Assembly: GCF_022669015.1 (NCBI RefSeq)
Contig: NZ_JAKKSL010000001.1
Span: 850,059-914,058, forward strand
Direction: 5' to 3'
Length of the DNA: 64,000 bases
From: Colwellia maritima
Lineage (GTDB): Bacteria > Pseudomonadota > Gammaproteobacteria > Enterobacterales > Alteromonadaceae
Under the pieces are notes generated by a model that did no database searches, was not told the DNA's origin, and saw nothing but the letters and a program-made list of their open reading frames with translations. Within the stretch, counting starts at the first letter, position 1. Each line of letters starts with the position of its first letter. This document shows, piece after piece, positions 17,325 through 27,492 of this stretch. Position numbers and translations under genes: made by a program.

Positions 17325-18302
17325 ATGATATTTATCTTTGCGGTTTTTTTACTCTCTTTACTTGTCATTACTGCCATTGCTATTGTGCGCGCTAAAAACT
17401 TATTTGTTGCCGTAATGTTAACGTCAATATTTAGTTTATTAATGGCGGCTAATTTTTTCATATTAGATGCAGCTGATGTCGCATTAACAGAAGCGGCCGT
17501 TGTTGGAATAACCACGGTAATTTTCCTTTGTGCTTTATCTTTAACTGATGATCGAGAAAAACCTCGTGAAGGAAGTCGTTGGGTTGCTTTTTGTACTGTT
17601 GGTGTTTTAGCTTTGTTAATTATTTACGCCACCTTTGACAAACCTCGCCTTGGTGACCCTGATGCTCCAGTACATCAACATGTGGCTCCTTGGTATCTAG
17701 AAAAAACTCCAGAATATATAGATATTCCCAATGTGGTTACGGCAATTCTTGGTAGCTTTCGTGGCTACGACACACTTGGCGAAGTGTTTGTTGTGTTCGC
17801 AGCGTGTATCGGTGTTTTATTTATATTGAGTGTAAAGCCCACAAGAAAAACTGAACAAGTGATTAAAAAAGAGAGTGGTCTACGTCATCACTTGATACCT
17901 CAAGTGGTTGGTCGGCTACTGATACCATTTATCGTGCTTTTTGGTCTCTATGTACAGTTTCATGGTGAATATGGCCCCGGTGGTGGGTTTCAGGCCGGTG
18001 CCATTATTGCTACAGGCGTGATTCTTTACGCCTTACTGGAAGGAGAATCTTCTGCTTTACGAGCAATACCTCGTTCGGTGTTACTCGGCATGGTTGTCGG
18101 GGGAGCACTTTTATATGGTGGTGTAGGAGTCGCTTGCATGTTAATGGGAGGTGCTTTTTTAGATTATTCTGTCTTGGCTACAGACCCTGTAGTTGGGCAA
18201 CAGTTAGGTATTTTATTTATTGAGGCCGGTGTTGGTATGGCTGTTTGCGGTGCTTTGCTGTCAATTTACCATGCGTTTGCCGCCCGTGAGAATTTTTCAT
18301 GA
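17325..18302 (+). CDS. mrpB: Mrp antiporter subunit B fused to a MrpA C-terminal (DUF4040) domain
   Basis: The first 100 residues or so are the DUF4040 domain normally found at the end of MrpA ('ANFFILDAADVALTEAAVVGITTVIFL'; key part 'DVALTEAAVVG'). A periplasmic linker follows ('PVHQHVAPWYLE'), then a MrpB/MnhB domain with 'YVQFHGEYGPGGGFQAGAI' and 'GGAFLDYSV'. This corresponds to operons in which the large MrpA subunit is split and its tail is joined to MrpB. The protein has 325 residues and about nine transmembrane helices. It overlaps mrpC by 4 bp. It forms part of the cation-translocating membrane complex. Confidence 0.9.
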   Translation: MIFIFAVFLLSLLVITAIAIVRAKNLFVAVMLTSIFSLLMAANFFILDAADVALTEAAVVGITTVIFLCALSLTDDREKPREGSRWVAFCTVGVLALLIIYATFDKPRLGDPDAPVHQHVAPWYLEKTPEYIDIPNVVTAILGSFRGYDTLGEVFVVFAACIGVLFILSVKPTRKTEQVIKKESGLRHHLIPQVVGRLLIPFIVLFGLYVQFHGEYGPGGGFQAGAIIATGVILYALLEGESSALRAIPRSVLLGMVVGGALLYGGVGVACMLMGGAFLDYSVLATDPVVGQQLGILFIEAGVGMAVCGALLSIYHAFAARENFS

Positions 18303-18658
18303 AACTATTGGAACTGTTGGGTTATTTCAATTATTGGGTGTTCGCGATTATTTTAACTGTGGGCTTGTATGCGGTTATAAGTAAAACAAATCTGATCAAA
18401 AAATTAATCGGGTTATCTATTTTTCAATCGGCTGTGTTCCTTATGTATATCACCATGGATAAAGTGGAAGGCGGAACGGCCCCTATTATAAAAGCAGGTG
18501 TCGATGATCAAGTATTTTCTAATCCTGTACCGCAGGTACTGATATTAACAGCCATCGTTGTGGGAGTATCTACCTTAGCATTAGGCTTAGCACTCGTGGT
18601 CCGTATCAATGAGTGTTATGGCACAATCGAAGAAAACGAAATTTTGGACGCTGACTAA
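18299..18658 (+). CDS. mrpC: Mrp antiporter subunit C
   Basis: MrpC is the NuoK-like subunit. The 119-residue protein has three transmembrane helices and the conserved segments 'GLSIFQSAVFLMYI' and 'NPVPQVLILTAIVVGVSTLALGLAL', of which 'VPQVLILTAIVVGV' is most diagnostic. It overlaps the preceding gene by 4 bp, and mrpD starts 5 bp after its stop. Confidence 0.93.
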   Translation: MKLLELLGYFNYWVFAIILTVGLYAVISKTNLIKKLIGLSIFQSAVFLMYITMDKVEGGTAPIIKAGVDDQVFSNPVPQVLILTAIVVGVSTLALGLALVVRINECYGTIEENEILDAD

Positions 18659-18663
18659 CGATT

Positions 18664-20158
18664 ATGGATTTATTAGCACACCTTCCCGTATTACAAGTTG
18701 TAGTGCCGATGTTATCGGCACCCATCATTGTTATGTTACAACCTCGTGGCCTGGCATGGGGCCGGCGCTACAGCTACAGCACTGGTTAGTTTTGCTATTG
18801 CGGTGACACTTACCTTAGCTGTACTAGACGGTCAAGCTATCGAGTATGCAGTTGGCGGTTGGCCTGCACCTTTTGGTATCACGCTGATGGTTGATGCTTT
18901 TAGCGCGCTGATGTTATTAGTAGTAACAGGCGCGAGTGCTGCCGCATTGATTGCGGCTAAACCCAGTATTGATCAGCAAATTGAATCTGCACGTCAGCCG
19001 CTGTTTTACTCAGCTTGGCTTTTGGCGTTGTCGGGGCCGGTAGGGATAGTCGTTGCCGCTGATGCCTTTAATATTTTTGTCTTTATGGAAATTTCGTCAC
19101 TGGCAAGTTATATATTGATCGCGGGTGGCCCTGATCGTCGTGCACTGCCTGCCGTATTCAAATATTTGATGATGGGGACTATTGGCGCAACGTTTTATTT
19201 AATTGGTGTTGGGTTAATCTACATGATGACAGGCACCCTGAACCTAGCAGATATAAACGCGCGTATTGGTGACGTTAGTGATATAAACCCGTTACTTGTT
19301 GCTGCCGGTTTTATTACTGTTGGGTTAGCACTTAAAGCGGCTGTGTTCCCACTACATGTATGGGTACCAAACGCTTATACGCATGCGCCACACATGGTGA
19401 CCGCGTTTTTGGCTGCCTGCGCGACAAAAGTTGCATTGTATGTATTAATTCGCTTCGATTATATGATATTTCAAGGCAATCTTATTGATCACGTGGTGCA
19501 GTTTTCGATGTTTGCAATGCCGTTAGCCATTTTAGGGATACTCGTTGCTTCAGCAGTCGCTATGTTTGAAGGGCATCTTAAAAGATTACTTGCTTCATCT
19601 TCTATTGCTCAAATCGGTTATATTTTGCTCGGTGCTAGTTTTGTAAGCGTTCTTTCGGCCTTAGTAGTAGTGCTATGCATTTGTTTAATCATGCCTTGGC
19701 AAAAGGGGGTTTATTTCTTGGTGTTGCCTGTATAGCCTATCATTATCGTGATTTACGTTTAAGCGGTACTGGGCGGTGCTTCTACCCGCATGCCTTGGAC
19801 GTGTGCAGCCATTGTTGTTTGTGGTTTAAGCTTAATTGGCGTGCCAGGTACCGCAGGATTTATCAGTAAGTGGTTACTGATTAATGCAGCATTGCAAAGC
19901 GGAACTTGGGGTCGGGTATTGGTGGCCATTATTCTTGTTAGTTCATTGATGGCGGTGGTTTACATTTGGCGAATTGTTGAAGCCCTTTATTTTCAAGAGC
20001 CAATTGAAGGAGAAACTCAGTTATCTGAGGCGCCCATACAATTGTTATTAGTGACGGGGGCTGTGGCTATCTTAAATATTTACTTTGGCCTGTTTCCTCA
20101 CGTGCCATTAGCACTCGCTGATAGTGCTGCGGTATTGCTTCTGGAGGGCGCATTATGA
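18664..20158 (+). CDS. mrpD: Mrp antiporter subunit D, first copy (frame broken three times)
   Basis: MrpD is a NuoL/M/N-like proton-conducting subunit. The start is ATG 18664 ('MDLLAHLPVLQVVVPMLSAP'). One extra G in GGGG at 18758-18761 shifts the frame; the protein then runs to about 19650 with the core 'GLALKAAVFPLHVWVPNAYTHAPH' (key lysine in 'ALKAAVFPLHVW'). One base is missing near 19645-19660, after which 'SSSAMHLFNHALAKGGLFLGV' follows (quoted in part: 'LFNHALAKGGLF'), and one extra base near 19767-19773 leads to 'GGASTRMPWT' and the C-terminus ending at 20158. The restored length of about 497 residues is normal. It overlaps the next gene by 4 bp. Confidence 0.9.
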
Positions 20159-21621
20159 CACCAGAAACTGCTATATTAGCAGCTATACTCCTGCCGCTTA
20201 TTGGCGCGTTAGTCATCGCCCTTGCCGGACGTGTTGGACCGAATATTCGTGAAGCAGCCACGGCTGTTACGTCAATTTCCTTGATCTTTGTAGTTTGGGG
20301 ATTACTTCCTGTTATTATGGATGGAGGACGCCCTTCGATAGAGGTTAGTCAGGTGATGCCTGGGCTAAGCATTGCCTTTACGGTTGAACCTTTAGGTATG
20401 TTGTTTGCTGCATTAGCTTCTGGTTTATGGCTGATTAATTCACTCTATTCAGTGGGTTATATGCGTGGTAATAAAGAGAAAAATCAAACCCGATTTTTCG
20501 CCTGCTTTGCTTTAGCGCTCTCTGCTACCATGGGGATCGCCTTTGCCGGCAACTTGTTTACGTTGTTTTTATTTTATGAATTATTAACCCTTTCTACTTA
20601 CCCTTTAGTTGCGCACAAAGGCGATGCCGCCACAGTACGTTCTGCAAGGGTTTACTTGGGTGTTTTGATCAGCACGTCTATTGCATTGTTTTTACCTGCA
20701 ATAATCTGGACTTACAGTGTTGCAGGCACCGGTGACTTTACTCATGGCGGTATTCTCGCCGACAAATTGAATGATCCAGAGGTAGGATTATTACTTGGCT
20801 TATTTGCCTTTGGTATAGGTAAGGCTGCAGTAATGCCTATGCACAAGTGGTTACCTGCAGCTATGGTGGCTCCGACACCTGTAAGTGCTTTGCTTCACGC
20901 TGTTGCGGTAGTTAAAGTCGGTGTATTTGCTATCACTAAAATTATTATTTATATATTCGGTATTGAATTTTTGTTTGATGCTTCTAGTTCTCAATGGCTA
21001 CTGTACGCCGCAGCGTTTACTATTATTGCTGCAAGTGTGGTTGCATTACGACAAACTAATATTAAGCGACTTTTGGCGTATTCTACTATTGCCCAACTTT
21101 CCTATGTTGTCATGGCGGCTGCAATTTTTAAACCTTTAGCTGAGCTTGGCGCCTCGCTACACATGGTTGCTCATGCGTTTGGTAAAATAACTTTGTTCTT
21201 TGCCGCAGGCGCTATTTATGTTGCATCGAAAAAAACTGAAATCGCTCAATTACGAGGCATTGGACGGCGTATGCCATGGACCATGGCGGCGTTTACCATT
21301 GGTGCTCTGAGTATGATAGGTATGCCACCAACCGCAGGTTTTGTTTCCAAATGGTATATTTTGGCCGGCGCATTTGAAGCCAATAATTTTGTGGCTATGT
21401 TTACCATTATTGGCAGTACTGTACTTAACGCCGCTTACTTTTTACCTATTTTATACATGGTTTGGTTTGAGCGAGAAAAAGAAGGTGGAAAAGAACATGG
21501 TGAAGCACCACTGTTAGCTGTGATAGCACTGTGTATTACCGCGCTGTTAACACTCGGCTTCTTCTTGTTTAATGCACCGGTTATTGAGCCGGAAAGCCAG
21601 ATAGTTAAGGGGTTTGGATAA
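20155..21621 (+). CDS. MrpA/D-like proton-translocating subunit, second copy
   Basis: This unbroken 488-residue protein belongs to the proton_antipo_M (NuoL/M/N, MrpA/D) family with about 14 transmembrane helices. The key residues are present: glutamate in helix 5 ('FYELLTLSTYPLVAHKG') and lysine in helix 7 ('GKAAVMPMHKWLPAAM'). A HxH-type segment 'LLHAVAVVKVGVFA' and 'RLLAYSTIAQLSY' follow. The N-terminal half of classical MrpA is of this type, so it may supply the MrpA role in this split system. It overlaps mrpD by 4 bp at its start and the next small gene follows 2 bp after its stop. Confidence 0.88.
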   Translation: MTPETAILAAILLPLIGALVIALAGRVGPNIREAATAVTSISLIFVVWGLLPVIMDGGRPSIEVSQVMPGLSIAFTVEPLGMLFAALASGLWLINSLYSVGYMRGNKEKNQTRFFACFALALSATMGIAFAGNLFTLFLFYELLTLSTYPLVAHKGDAATVRSARVYLGVLISTSIALFLPAIIWTYSVAGTGDFTHGGILADKLNDPEVGLLLGLFAFGIGKAAVMPMHKWLPAAMVAPTPVSALLHAVAVVKVGVFAITKIIIYIFGIEFLFDASSSQWLLYAAAFTIIAASVVALRQTNIKRLLAYSTIAQLSYVVMAAAIFKPLAELGASLHMVAHAFGKITLFFAAGAIYVASKKTEIAQLRGIGRRMPWTMAAFTIGALSMIGMPPTAGFVSKWYILAGAFEANNFVAMFTIIGSTVLNAAYFLPILYMVWFEREKEGGKEHGEAPLLAVIALCITALLTLGFFLFNAPVIEPESQIVKGFG

Positions 21622-21623
21622 TC

Positions 21624-21959
21624 ATGACTGACGAAACAAATTTACACTGGTTAGTGCGACCGTCCACAATTCGCAAATTATGGATTGGCGCGAGTGTCAT
21701 ACTCGCCCTCGTGGTATTGGCACAGACGGTAATTTACGTTAAGGGGTATTTTGGTTTTGATGCTTGGTTTGGTTTTGGCGCTGTTTACGGGTTTGTTAGT
21801 TGTTTAATTATGGTGTTGGTTGCTAAGTTGTTAGGTCTGGTGTTAAAGCGTCCTGAGAATTATTACGATGAATCGTCACAATCCTTAGGATCATCACAAC
21901 AACCAAAGCAAGCAGTTACTCCTGAACTTAACAATGACAATAGTGGAGGAGGGCACTAA
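21624..21959 (+). CDS. Small two-helix membrane protein within the Mrp operon
   Basis: The 111-residue product has two transmembrane helices ('LWIGASVILALVVLAQTVIYV' in the first half; 'FGAVYGFVSCLIMVLVAKLL' in the second) and a polar C-terminal tail rich in Ser, Gln and Asn. No known Mrp subunit letter applies. It is placed between two large proton-channel-like genes, 2 bp after one and overlapping the other by 1 bp, so it is surely part of the operon. A role as an accessory subunit is an inference. Confidence 0.75.
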   Translation: MTDETNLHWLVRPSTIRKLWIGASVILALVVLAQTVIYVKGYFGFDAWFGFGAVYGFVSCLIMVLVAKLLGLVLKRPENYYDESSQSLGSSQQPKQAVTPELNNDNSGGGH

Positions 21960-23667
21960 TGGGGTTTGAATTATTTCCGCCCGCGTTTATCTTGTTATTC
22001 GCTGCTATATTAATTGGGCTAGTAAAAGGCCACGCGCGCACTGCCGTTTTATTACTAGCTCCGGTATTAACACTTTGGGCTATTTGGCAGATCACTGATG
22101 GTGTACACAGTACGGTAGAGTTCCTTACCTATACTCTAGAGCCCATCGAAGGTAGCTCGCTTAGACGCCTATTTGCTACTGTTTTTGCCATTATGGTTTT
22201 TGTTGGTGGTCTTTATTCCTATCGAATAGCTAAATGGTATGAACTTGCGGCTGCTTATGCCTATGCTGCAGGTGCTATTGGTGTGTGTTTTTCGGGCGAT
22301 CTGATTAGCATGTTCGTTTATTGGGAACTAATGGCAATATTTTCTACCGTGGTGGTATTTTGCGGTGGTACTCCAGGCGCAAGGGCAGCAGGAATTCGTT
22401 ATGCGATAATGCACTTTCTCGGTGGTGTTGTACTAAAAATAGGTATTGTAGGTGTTGTACTTAATACGGGAAGCGTGCAAATTCAACCTATGCTTGCAAC
22501 CGACTTTAGCACCTGGATGATACTCATTGGTGTGTTAATTAACGCTGCTGCACCGCCTGTATCAGCATGGCTTGCAGATGCCTATCCTGAAGCTACTCCA
22601 ACAGGTTCAGTTTTTCTATCGGCATTTACCACTAAAACAGCCGTGTTAGCGCTTATATTGTTGTTCCCTGGTGAACCGGTATTGATTGGTCTAGGGTTAT
22701 TTATGGTGATGTATGGCATCATCTTCGCCTTACTCGAAAATGATGTAAGACGTATTCTTGCTTATTCTGTAGTTAACCAAGTGGGTTTTATGGTGGTTGC
22801 TGTTGGAATTGGCACTGAAATGGCGCTTAACGGTGCAACGGCTCATGCTTTCGCTCATATTGTTTACAAAGCCTTATTATTTATGAGTGCCGGTGTTGTT
22901 ATTTATCGTACAGGCAAAAACAAATGTATTGAATTAGGCGGATTATTCCGAACTATGCCCATTACTTGCGCCTGCGGTATTATTGGTGCTCTTGCGATTT
23001 CTAGTTTTCCACTGACCTCAGGTTTCACAACAAAAAGTATGATCTCACAAGCGGCGGTAGATGGAAACTTAATGTGGGTGTACATGGCATTAACGGCAGC
23101 GTCTGCGGGTGTTTTCTTGCATGCGGGGATTAAATTTCCTTGGTTTGTGTTTTTTCAAAAAGATTCAGGTTTACGGCCTAAAGATGCACCATGGAATATG
23201 GGTCTGGCGATGATTATTTTTGCCGGTTTATGTCTTTTACTGGGGATTTTTCCTGAGTTGCTTTATAGCCTGCTCCTTACCCTGTAGATTACGTGCCTTA
23301 TTCAATAGGTAAAGTATTGTTCTATTTGCAGTTACTATTATTCTCAGGTCTTGCTTTCTTTGTGTTATTACCACTAATGAAACGGACTATGACCATAAGT
23401 TTAGATACTGACTGGTTGTGGCGACGTGCGGGTTATTCCTTGTACAAAGCACTAGAAAAGGTATTTAGTGCTTTGGCTGAAGTGATTGCTGTGCAAAGAG
23501 CGAGTTTACAAAAATTATTGCATAATATAGCGGTTAAATATTTAGGGCAACCGCATACAGCTGATAGTAAAGAACGCGGCATGTTTGCCCGTTCTTGGCC
23601 TGTGGGAACGACCGCTTTATGGATTGCCGGGTTACTTTCGGCCTATGTGTTGTTGTACTACCTTTAG
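21959..23667 (+). CDS. MrpD-like subunit, third copy (frame broken once near its end)
   Basis: This is a further NuoL/M/N-like antiporter subunit. Conserved segments are 'FVYWELMAIFSTVVVFCGG' with the helix-5 glutamate, 'APPVSAWLADAYPEATPTG' in place of the usual K/H lateral-helix region, 'RRILAYSVVNQVGFM' and 'HAFAHIVYKALLFMSAG'. The first frame stops at 23287, but reading CCC for CC at 23275-23276 gives 'LYSLLPYPVDYVPYSIGKV' and joins the 124-residue frame ending at 23667, whose basic and hydrophobic tail has a final helix 'LWIAGLLSAYVLLYYL'. The restored length is about 569 residues. It is the last gene of the operon. Confidence 0.88.
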
Positions 23668-23682
23668 GAGTAATGAACGGTC

Positions 23683-23710
23683 AGCAGGGTATTTGATGCC
23701 TTATCCTGCT
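23683..23710. terminator. Weak hairpin between the Mrp operon and oxyR
   Basis: AGCAGGGTA and TATCCTGCT form a 9-bp stem with one G-T pair and a 10-base loop, 15 bp after the last Mrp gene. T-rich sequence follows loosely. It may end the Mrp transcript. Confidence 0.4.
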
Positions 23711-23891
23711 TTACTGCTTTGATTTTGCCCTTGGGTATAGCGTTTACAACAAAGAACTTCTTTCTTGAAACGCTTTTGGTTAGATTTTGCTTTTAGTGAG
23801 TTGAATATACCAAACCAAAGGACAAATTTAATTAGAATAGTTGTGATATTTTCAAGGTAAATAAACGGTTCATTATTACCTCAATTTATAT

Positions 23892-24812
23892 TTATTGTTT
23901 GCCACACTTTTTAGTTAGCTCTTTAGTAAAAATATCCATCAACATGGTTAATTCTGTTGTTCGTACATAATTGGGTCTAACGATGAAAGCAATTCTTCTA
24001 TGCGGTCCTGGTTCATTTAAATGGATTGCACTAAGTTCAGATTCATTGTAAATCAGTTGGTCTAATGCCATTTGTGGAACAAATGTTGTACCAATTTTAC
24101 CTGCCACCATTTGTATTAATGTGTGTAAGCCGGCGGAATCAAAATCAGATTTTCCTTTATTTCCTTCAAATTGACAAGCCGCATAAACGTGTTCTTTTAG
24201 ACAATGCCCGTCTTTTAATAGCATTAATTTACCTAACTCTAAATCTGATGTTTTTATTTCTTTAGGTTGCTTTATGGTGTCATCTTTATGGCAGACTAAA
24301 TAGAAATCTTCTTTCCAAAACTCGAAGCTGATCAAGCCGTCAACTGGGTAAGGTAGAGCGATAATAGCCGCGTCGATTTCTCCTGTTTTCACTTTAGACA
24401 CTAAAAGGTGTGATTGTTCCTCTATAATTTTCATTTTAAAATGAGGGTGTTTTTCTCTGAGTGCAGGCAATACTTTGGGTAAAAGGTAAGGGCCAATCGT
24501 TGGAATTATGCCAATGGTCATTTCACTCGAAAAAGGTTGATTATCCATTTTTGGTATTTTTAATAATACATCGAGTTCAGCATTTATTTTTCTTGCGCTG
24601 TCTAAAATTAATTGCCCCTTATGGGTAATTAAAACGTGTTTGGTGTTGCGTTCAAATATAGTGATATCTAGCTGTTTTTCAAACTCATTAATAGCGGTAC
24701 TCAGTGCCGACTGAGATACATTACAAAGATCGGCTGCTTTTTTAAAATGTAGTGTTTTTTCTACCGCCAAAGCATAGGTTAACTGTTTGAGTGTAATCAT
24801 ATCTTCCATCAT
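23892..24812 (-). CDS. oxyR: LysR-family peroxide sensor, OxyR-like
   Basis: This 306-residue LysR regulator has an N-terminal HTH ('FKKAADLCNVSQSALSTAINEFE') and an effector domain carrying the OxyR redox pair: C204 in 'LKDGHCLKEHVYAAC' and C213 at its end, the same nine-residue spacing as C199 and C208 of E. coli OxyR. 'GLHTLIQMVAGKIGTTFVP' (in part 'TLIQMVAGKIGTTFVP') is another OxyR-type segment. Peroxide forms a disulphide between the two cysteines and turns on defence genes. It is divergent from a peroxiredoxin gene with 279 bp between, so that promoter is the obvious local target. Start at 24812 or the ATG at codon 2 or 5. Confidence 0.9.
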   Translation of the reverse strand: MMEDMITLKQLTYALAVEKTLHFKKAADLCNVSQSALSTAINEFEKQLDITIFERNTKHVLITHKGQLILDSARKINAELDVLLKIPKMDNQPFSSEMTIGIIPTIGPYLLPKVLPALREKHPHFKMKIIEEQSHLLVSKVKTGEIDAAIIALPYPVDGLISFEFWKEDFYLVCHKDDTIKQPKEIKTSDLELGKLMLLKDGHCLKEHVYAACQFEGNKGKSDFDSAGLHTLIQMVAGKIGTTFVPQMALDQLIYNESELSAIHLNEPGPHRRIAFIVRPNYVRTTELTMLMDIFTKELTKKCGKQ

Positions 24813-25091
24813 TTTTGCTTTTCTCTAACGATAGTTTAAGGCGTTAGTTACTCGTAATTCAACACAAATCATCGGTATATACCTAAACCACCTAAAGATG
24901 CTCGTTTCTAATTTCTTCTGAATCCTGTCCCTTAAGGAGATTTGGGTATAAGACTGTTTAATCTATTTTGTTAAAGATCCTTATTCAATAAACGCAATAT
25001 ACTTTTTAATCGAGGGGTATATAATAACTTAATAAATTAGATTTAACTAATTTAATATCTTCTAATGTAATAACTTAAAGAGAGTATTATT

Positions 25092-25751
25092 ATGACTAAT
25101 GAAACAAATGAAAATAACACTACAATGCAATTTCCAAGATTGAATGAACTTGCCCCCGACTTTACTGCTAATACTACCCATGGCATGAAATCGTTAAATG
25201 ATTATAAGGGACGTTGGTTAATTTTATTTTCTCACCCTGCTGATTTTACACCTGTTTGTAGTACTGAGTTTATGGCTTTCGCAAATATGTATGAAGAATT
25301 TCAAGCTCTGAACTGTGACCTGTTGGGATTATCTATCGACTCAATTTTTTCCCATATTGCTTGGGTTAAGAATATAAAAGATAACTTTGGTGTCGATATT
25401 CAGTTTCCAATTATCGACGACCTTTCAATGAAGGTGGCAAATGCTTATGGCATGGTGCAACCCGGTGCTAGTGATACTTCTGCCGTGCGCTCAACATTTT
25501 TAATTGACCCTAATGGCATGCTTCGTGCGATGGTTTACTACCCTATGTCGAATGGTCGTTCTATTCCTGAGTTTTTAAGGTTACTTAAAGCAGTACAAAC
25601 CTCAGATGAAAATGGCGTAGCAACGCCAGAAGGTTGGAAGGTCGGTGACAAAGTTATTGTTCCTCCACCAAAAACGGTAGAAGAAGCCAATGCACGCGCA
25701 AGTGAAGGCTTTGAATACACTGACTGGTATTTTAGCACTAAGTCATTATAA
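25092..25751 (+). CDS. Peroxiredoxin of the 1-Cys Prx6 type
   Basis: The 219-residue protein has the Prx6 architecture: thioredoxin fold with peroxidatic cysteine C56 in 'HPADFTPVCSTEF', then 'IDDLSMKVANAYGM', 'VRSTFLIDPNG', and the long C-terminal domain with 'TPEGWKVGDKVIVPPP' and a terminal 'GFEYTDWYFSTK' typical of this class. No second cysteine is at a resolving position, so an external thiol would reduce it. It detoxifies peroxides in the cytoplasm. It is divergent from the oxyR-like gene and followed by sulfur-related genes. GAGAG lies upstream of the ATG. Confidence 0.93.
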   Translation: MTNETNENNTTMQFPRLNELAPDFTANTTHGMKSLNDYKGRWLILFSHPADFTPVCSTEFMAFANMYEEFQALNCDLLGLSIDSIFSHIAWVKNIKDNFGVDIQFPIIDDLSMKVANAYGMVQPGASDTSAVRSTFLIDPNGMLRAMVYYPMSNGRSIPEFLRLLKAVQTSDENGVATPEGWKVGDKVIVPPPKTVEEANARASEGFEYTDWYFSTKSL

Positions 25752-25819
25752 GAAAAATGGGCTTTTAACGTCCTTAACGGGCGCTAAAACTACACTCTAT
25801 ATCAATAAAGGAGTACGTC

Positions 25820-26691
25820 ATGACTAAACTTTTTATTAAATGTTTTTTTGATGAAATAACAAATACTGCAACGTATGTAATAGCCGACAGTGCTAAAAAA
25901 GAATGTGCAATTATTGATTCTGTGCTCGGTTTTGATCTCTCTTCAGGAGTAACTTCTACTGAGTTAGTTGATGAAGTGATTGATTTTGTCGTAGCAAAGC
26001 ATTGGACATGCCGCCGGATATTAGAAACTCATGCTCACGCAGATCATATTACCGCTGCCCCATATTTGCAAAAAAAATTAGGCGGAAAAATTGCAATTGG
26101 TAAGCATATTGTCGAAGTGCAAAAGATTTTCAAAACCATTTTTAATTTTGAATCTGAGTTTGTTACTGATGGTAAACAATTTGATTTGTTATTAGAAGAA
26201 GGGGATGTTATTAATTTAGGTTCGCATGCAATTTCTATCTTGCATACACCAGGTCATACACCAAAGCATGTATTACTTATGTGGTTGATGGCTCTGCATT
26301 TGTTGGTGATACATTATTTATGCCTGATTATGGTACTGCTCGTTGTGATTTCCCTGGCGGTAGTGCTGAGCAACTCTATCATTCTATCCAAAAAATTCTA
26401 GCATTACCTGATAGCACCCGAATTTTTTTAGGCCATGACTATAAAAGTGATGAAAGAGAAGTGTTTGCTTGGGAAAGCAGTGTTGCAGAGCAAAAGTCTA
26501 AAAACATTCACCTTGTTGAGAATGTAACATCTCAAGATTATGTACAATTTAGAAATGAACGCGATGCACACCTGCCAATGCCTAAATTAATCATTCCTTC
26601 TGTACAAGTAAATATTAGAGCGGGACATTTTCCTAAAGCCGAAAGTAATGGTATTAGCTATTTAAAGTTACCTATTAATACATTGAAGTAA
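25820..26691 (+). CDS. Persulfide dioxygenase-like metallo-beta-lactamase protein (frame broken once)
   Basis: The protein belongs to the ETHE1/Blh group of metallo-beta-lactamase-fold enzymes that oxidise glutathione persulfide to sulfite with a mononuclear iron. The metal motif is 'ETHAHADHITAAPYLQ', a further ligand histidine is in 'LHTPGHTP', and the Asp is in 'SAFVGDTLFMPDYGTARCDFPGG' (key part 'GDTLFMPDYGTARCDF'). The first frame ends at 26401, but adding one A to AAA at 26263-26265 gives 'HTPKACITYVVDGSAFVGD' and joins the frame that ends at 26691. The restored length is about 290 residues, as in persulfide dioxygenases of this branch. AAGGAG precedes the ATG. Confidence 0.9.
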
Positions 26692-26697
26692 TACCTT

Positions 26698-27478
26698 ATG
26701 ACTGAACTAATTCTTATTTCAATCGCGGCTATTATTATTGGCTTGAGTTTAGGCTTATTAGGCTCTGGCGGTGCTATTTTAACTGTCCCAAGCGTTAACC
26801 TATATTGTTGGGCAGAATGAGAAGCTTGCTATTGCTAGCTCGCTTGCCATTGTTGGATTAATTGCGTTGACGGGTGCAATAAAATACCAACTTAATAATA
26901 AAATTCAATGGGATACTGCTTGGCAGTTTGGTTTGCCAAGTATGTTGGCAAGTTATACTTCTGCCGGATTTTCTGTCTACTTAACAGGAACTCAACAAAT
27001 AATTTTATTTGCCATTATTATGCTTGTAGCTGCACTTTCTATGTTCAAACATAAAATTAATGTAGTTGAAAATGCGGGCGAAACCACCTTTTCATTTAAA
27101 TTAGTGTTAGCAGGTTTAGCTGTTGGTGCTATTAGTGGATTAGTTGGGGTAGGTGGAGGTTTTCTGATTATACCTGCCTTGCTTGCTTTTACGTCAATAA
27201 GTATGACAAATGCGGTAGCAACAAGTTTGGTGATAATAACGTTACAGTCTTTAACTGGCTTTATTAACTATTATGCTCTTGCTGAGGCACAAAACTTAAT
27301 TTTTGATTGGAAGATCATTGCAATCGTAGCGGGTGTTGGCTCACTCAGTAGTCTTTTAGGAGAACGAGTTTCCACAAAGTTTTCTCAACAAAAGCTCAAA
27401 AGAATTTTTGCTGTATTCCTACTCATTATGAGCTTGTTTATTTTAATAAAATCAAACATTTCCTTTTTACTGCAATAA
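26698..27478 (+). CDS. TauE/SafE-family sulfite exporter-like membrane protein (frame broken once)
   Basis: The frame starts at ATG 26698, 6 bp after the dioxygenase gene, with 'LSLGLLGSGGAILTVP', the first glycine-rich repeat of TauE/SafE transporters. It closes early at about 26818. Removing one A from AA at 26790-26791 gives 'TVPALTYIVGQNEKLAIASS' and joins the frame running to 27478, which holds the second repeat 'GLVGVGGGFLIIPALLAF'. The restored protein has about 260 residues and eight transmembrane helices. It would export sulfite or related sulfur oxyanions made by the dioxygenase; TauE-like genes are common partners of Blh and ETHE1 genes. Confidence 0.87.
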
Positions 27479-27492
27479 TACGGGGAAGCACC

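Noticed and set aside
26698..27478. Programmed frameshifting in the TauE, persulfide dioxygenase or OlsF-like genes
   Set aside because: The sites lack a common slippery heptamer and stimulatory structure, and the same kind of break occurs in many unrelated genes.
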